A stretch of DNA of 64,000 bases, taken from NCBI RefSeq assembly GCF_019598945.1, contig NZ_CP080598.1, forward strand, positions 1,054,001 to 1,118,000, read 5' to 3'. Shown piece by piece: positions 63,595-64,000 of the stretch (within the stretch, counting starts at the first letter, position 1; each line of letters starts with the position of its first letter). Source of the DNA: Sphaerospermopsis torques-reginae ITEP-024. Lineage in GTDB: Bacteria; Cyanobacteriota; Cyanobacteriia; Cyanobacteriales; Nostocaceae. Both the position numbers and the translations under genes were made by a program. The notes below the pieces were generated by a model, which was not told where the DNA came from, did not search any database, and worked only from the letters and a program-made list of their open reading frames with translations.

Positions 63595-64000
63595 ATGACT
63601 CAAAAACAATTGACAATCACGACGCGTAACAAACTCCTGAAAATTTTGGTGATCTTTGTCATAGCAGTGGCAATCACCTTTTGCAACGGTTATTATTACG
63701 CAATTGCGGCTCAAGCACCATCAGAAACTCCGAAAATCTGTGCAGGACCACCTAGTAAGCTAGAAAAAGAACTCCGCAGCAAACTGGGTAAGAAACTGCT
63801 GGCCAATGAAGGTTGTCCAGAAGAAATGGGCGCTTGGTATATGCTGCCGATGCCTGAAGAAAAAGATCGGATGCAAGCTGTCCACGCCGCGTTATTACCT
63901 AACAACAAAGTTCTCATTGTCAATGGTAGTAGCAACCGGAACCGTGTTACAACCAATGGCAAGATAGAAGACGGTGTGAATACTAAAGATGACAAAGTTG
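63595..64000 (+). CDS. N-terminal part of a galactose-oxidase-like exported protein, cut by the window edge
   Basis: An AAGGA site five bases upstream fixes the start at ATG 63595. The visible 135 residues open with a positively charged tail and a hydrophobic signal segment (residues 14-36), then APSETPKICAGPP, and GAWYMLPMPEEKDRMQAVHA followed by ALLPNNKVLIVNGSSNRN. That last stretch is the first kelch blade of galactose/glyoxal-oxidase-like proteins (pattern: W-x-lp ... vHaalLpnGkvli). Copper ligands lie beyond the window. Its position just upstream of, and divergent from, the broken tupA suggests it came in with the event that removed the tupA 5' end. Confidence 0.7.
   Translation, partial: MTQKQLTITTRNKLLKILVIFVIAVAITFCNGYYYAIAAQAPSETPKICAGPPSKLEKELRSKLGKKLLANEGCPEEMGAWYMLPMPEEKDRMQAVHAALLPNNKVLIVNGSSNRNRVTTNGKIEDGVNTKDDKV

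Noticed and set aside
63711-63995. Minus-strand frame at the right edge
   Set aside because: It is antisense to the galactose-oxidase-like gene, which has a ribosome site, a signal peptide and a recognisable blade.

Overview
The window is cyanobacterial, most likely a filamentous heterocystous genus (Nostoc/Anabaena/Dolichospermum group). The signs are AT-rich DNA, many GCGATCGC (HIP1-type) sites, dense seven-base tandem repeats between genes, a GH100 neutral invertase, a Psb35-like small membrane protein and many DUF families typical of cyanobacteria. Most of the window is ordinary chromosome with short, often convergent or divergent gene pairs. Accessory DNA is concentrated at 18-26 kb, 34.6-36.1 kb, 45.5-48.1 kb and 57-64 kb.

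1-18 kb: a small lipoprotein, a glutathione S-transferase, a Ca2+/H+ antiporter, a GH57 enzyme, DNA polymerase III delta (holA) and a 2H-phosphoesterase. These are followed by a MoxR-type cluster: RDD protein, membrane protein, SpoIIM-like protein, DUF58, MoxR ATPase, DUF4350 and DUF4129. Inside it sits a DUF4344 metallopeptidase gene framed by a 28-bp inverted repeat.

18-26 kb holds a high density of broken or mobile DNA: a frameshifted and truncated DUF2243 gene, a NADAR gene abutting a TnpB remnant, a MITE, an orphan structured RNA that may be a HEARO/omega-RNA without its IscB gene, a TIR-like protein, mltA, a GxxExxY gene framed by inverted repeats, a frameshifted mcrC without mcrB, and a retropepsin fragment without its active site.

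26-45 kb: PHP phosphoesterase, purM, a molybdopterin-fold lipoprotein translationally coupled to a membrane adenylate/guanylate cyclase, a fused proline catabolism enzyme (putA-type) whose leader is a long heptamer tract, a compact three-gene PIN-domain cassette, a BtuF-like protein, a CorC/HlyC-type membrane protein, a tRNA with anticodon CAU, a seven-bladed WD40 protein ending in a J domain, and neutral invertase. Three MITEs of one family (19.4, 38.2 and 54.2 kb) have matching 4-bp duplications and carry unrelated short repeats at one shared internal site.

45-57 kb: an ISL3-family insertion sequence cutting a gene remnant, a mazEF-type toxin-antitoxin pair with a palindromic operator over its -10 box, rsmB, a TerB-like protein, a class A penicillin-binding protein, folK, a Nudix hydrolase, a divergent PstB-like ATPase with altered ATPase motifs, and a TPR protein.

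57-64 kb looks like a small-molecule uptake and oxidation region: AbrB-family transporter, SsuD-like monooxygenase, FMN reductase, an SDR lacking the usual Tyr/Lys pair, and a tungstate-type ABC transporter (tupC-tupB) whose binding-protein gene tupA has lost its 5' part next to a divergent galactose-oxidase-like gene that runs off the right edge.
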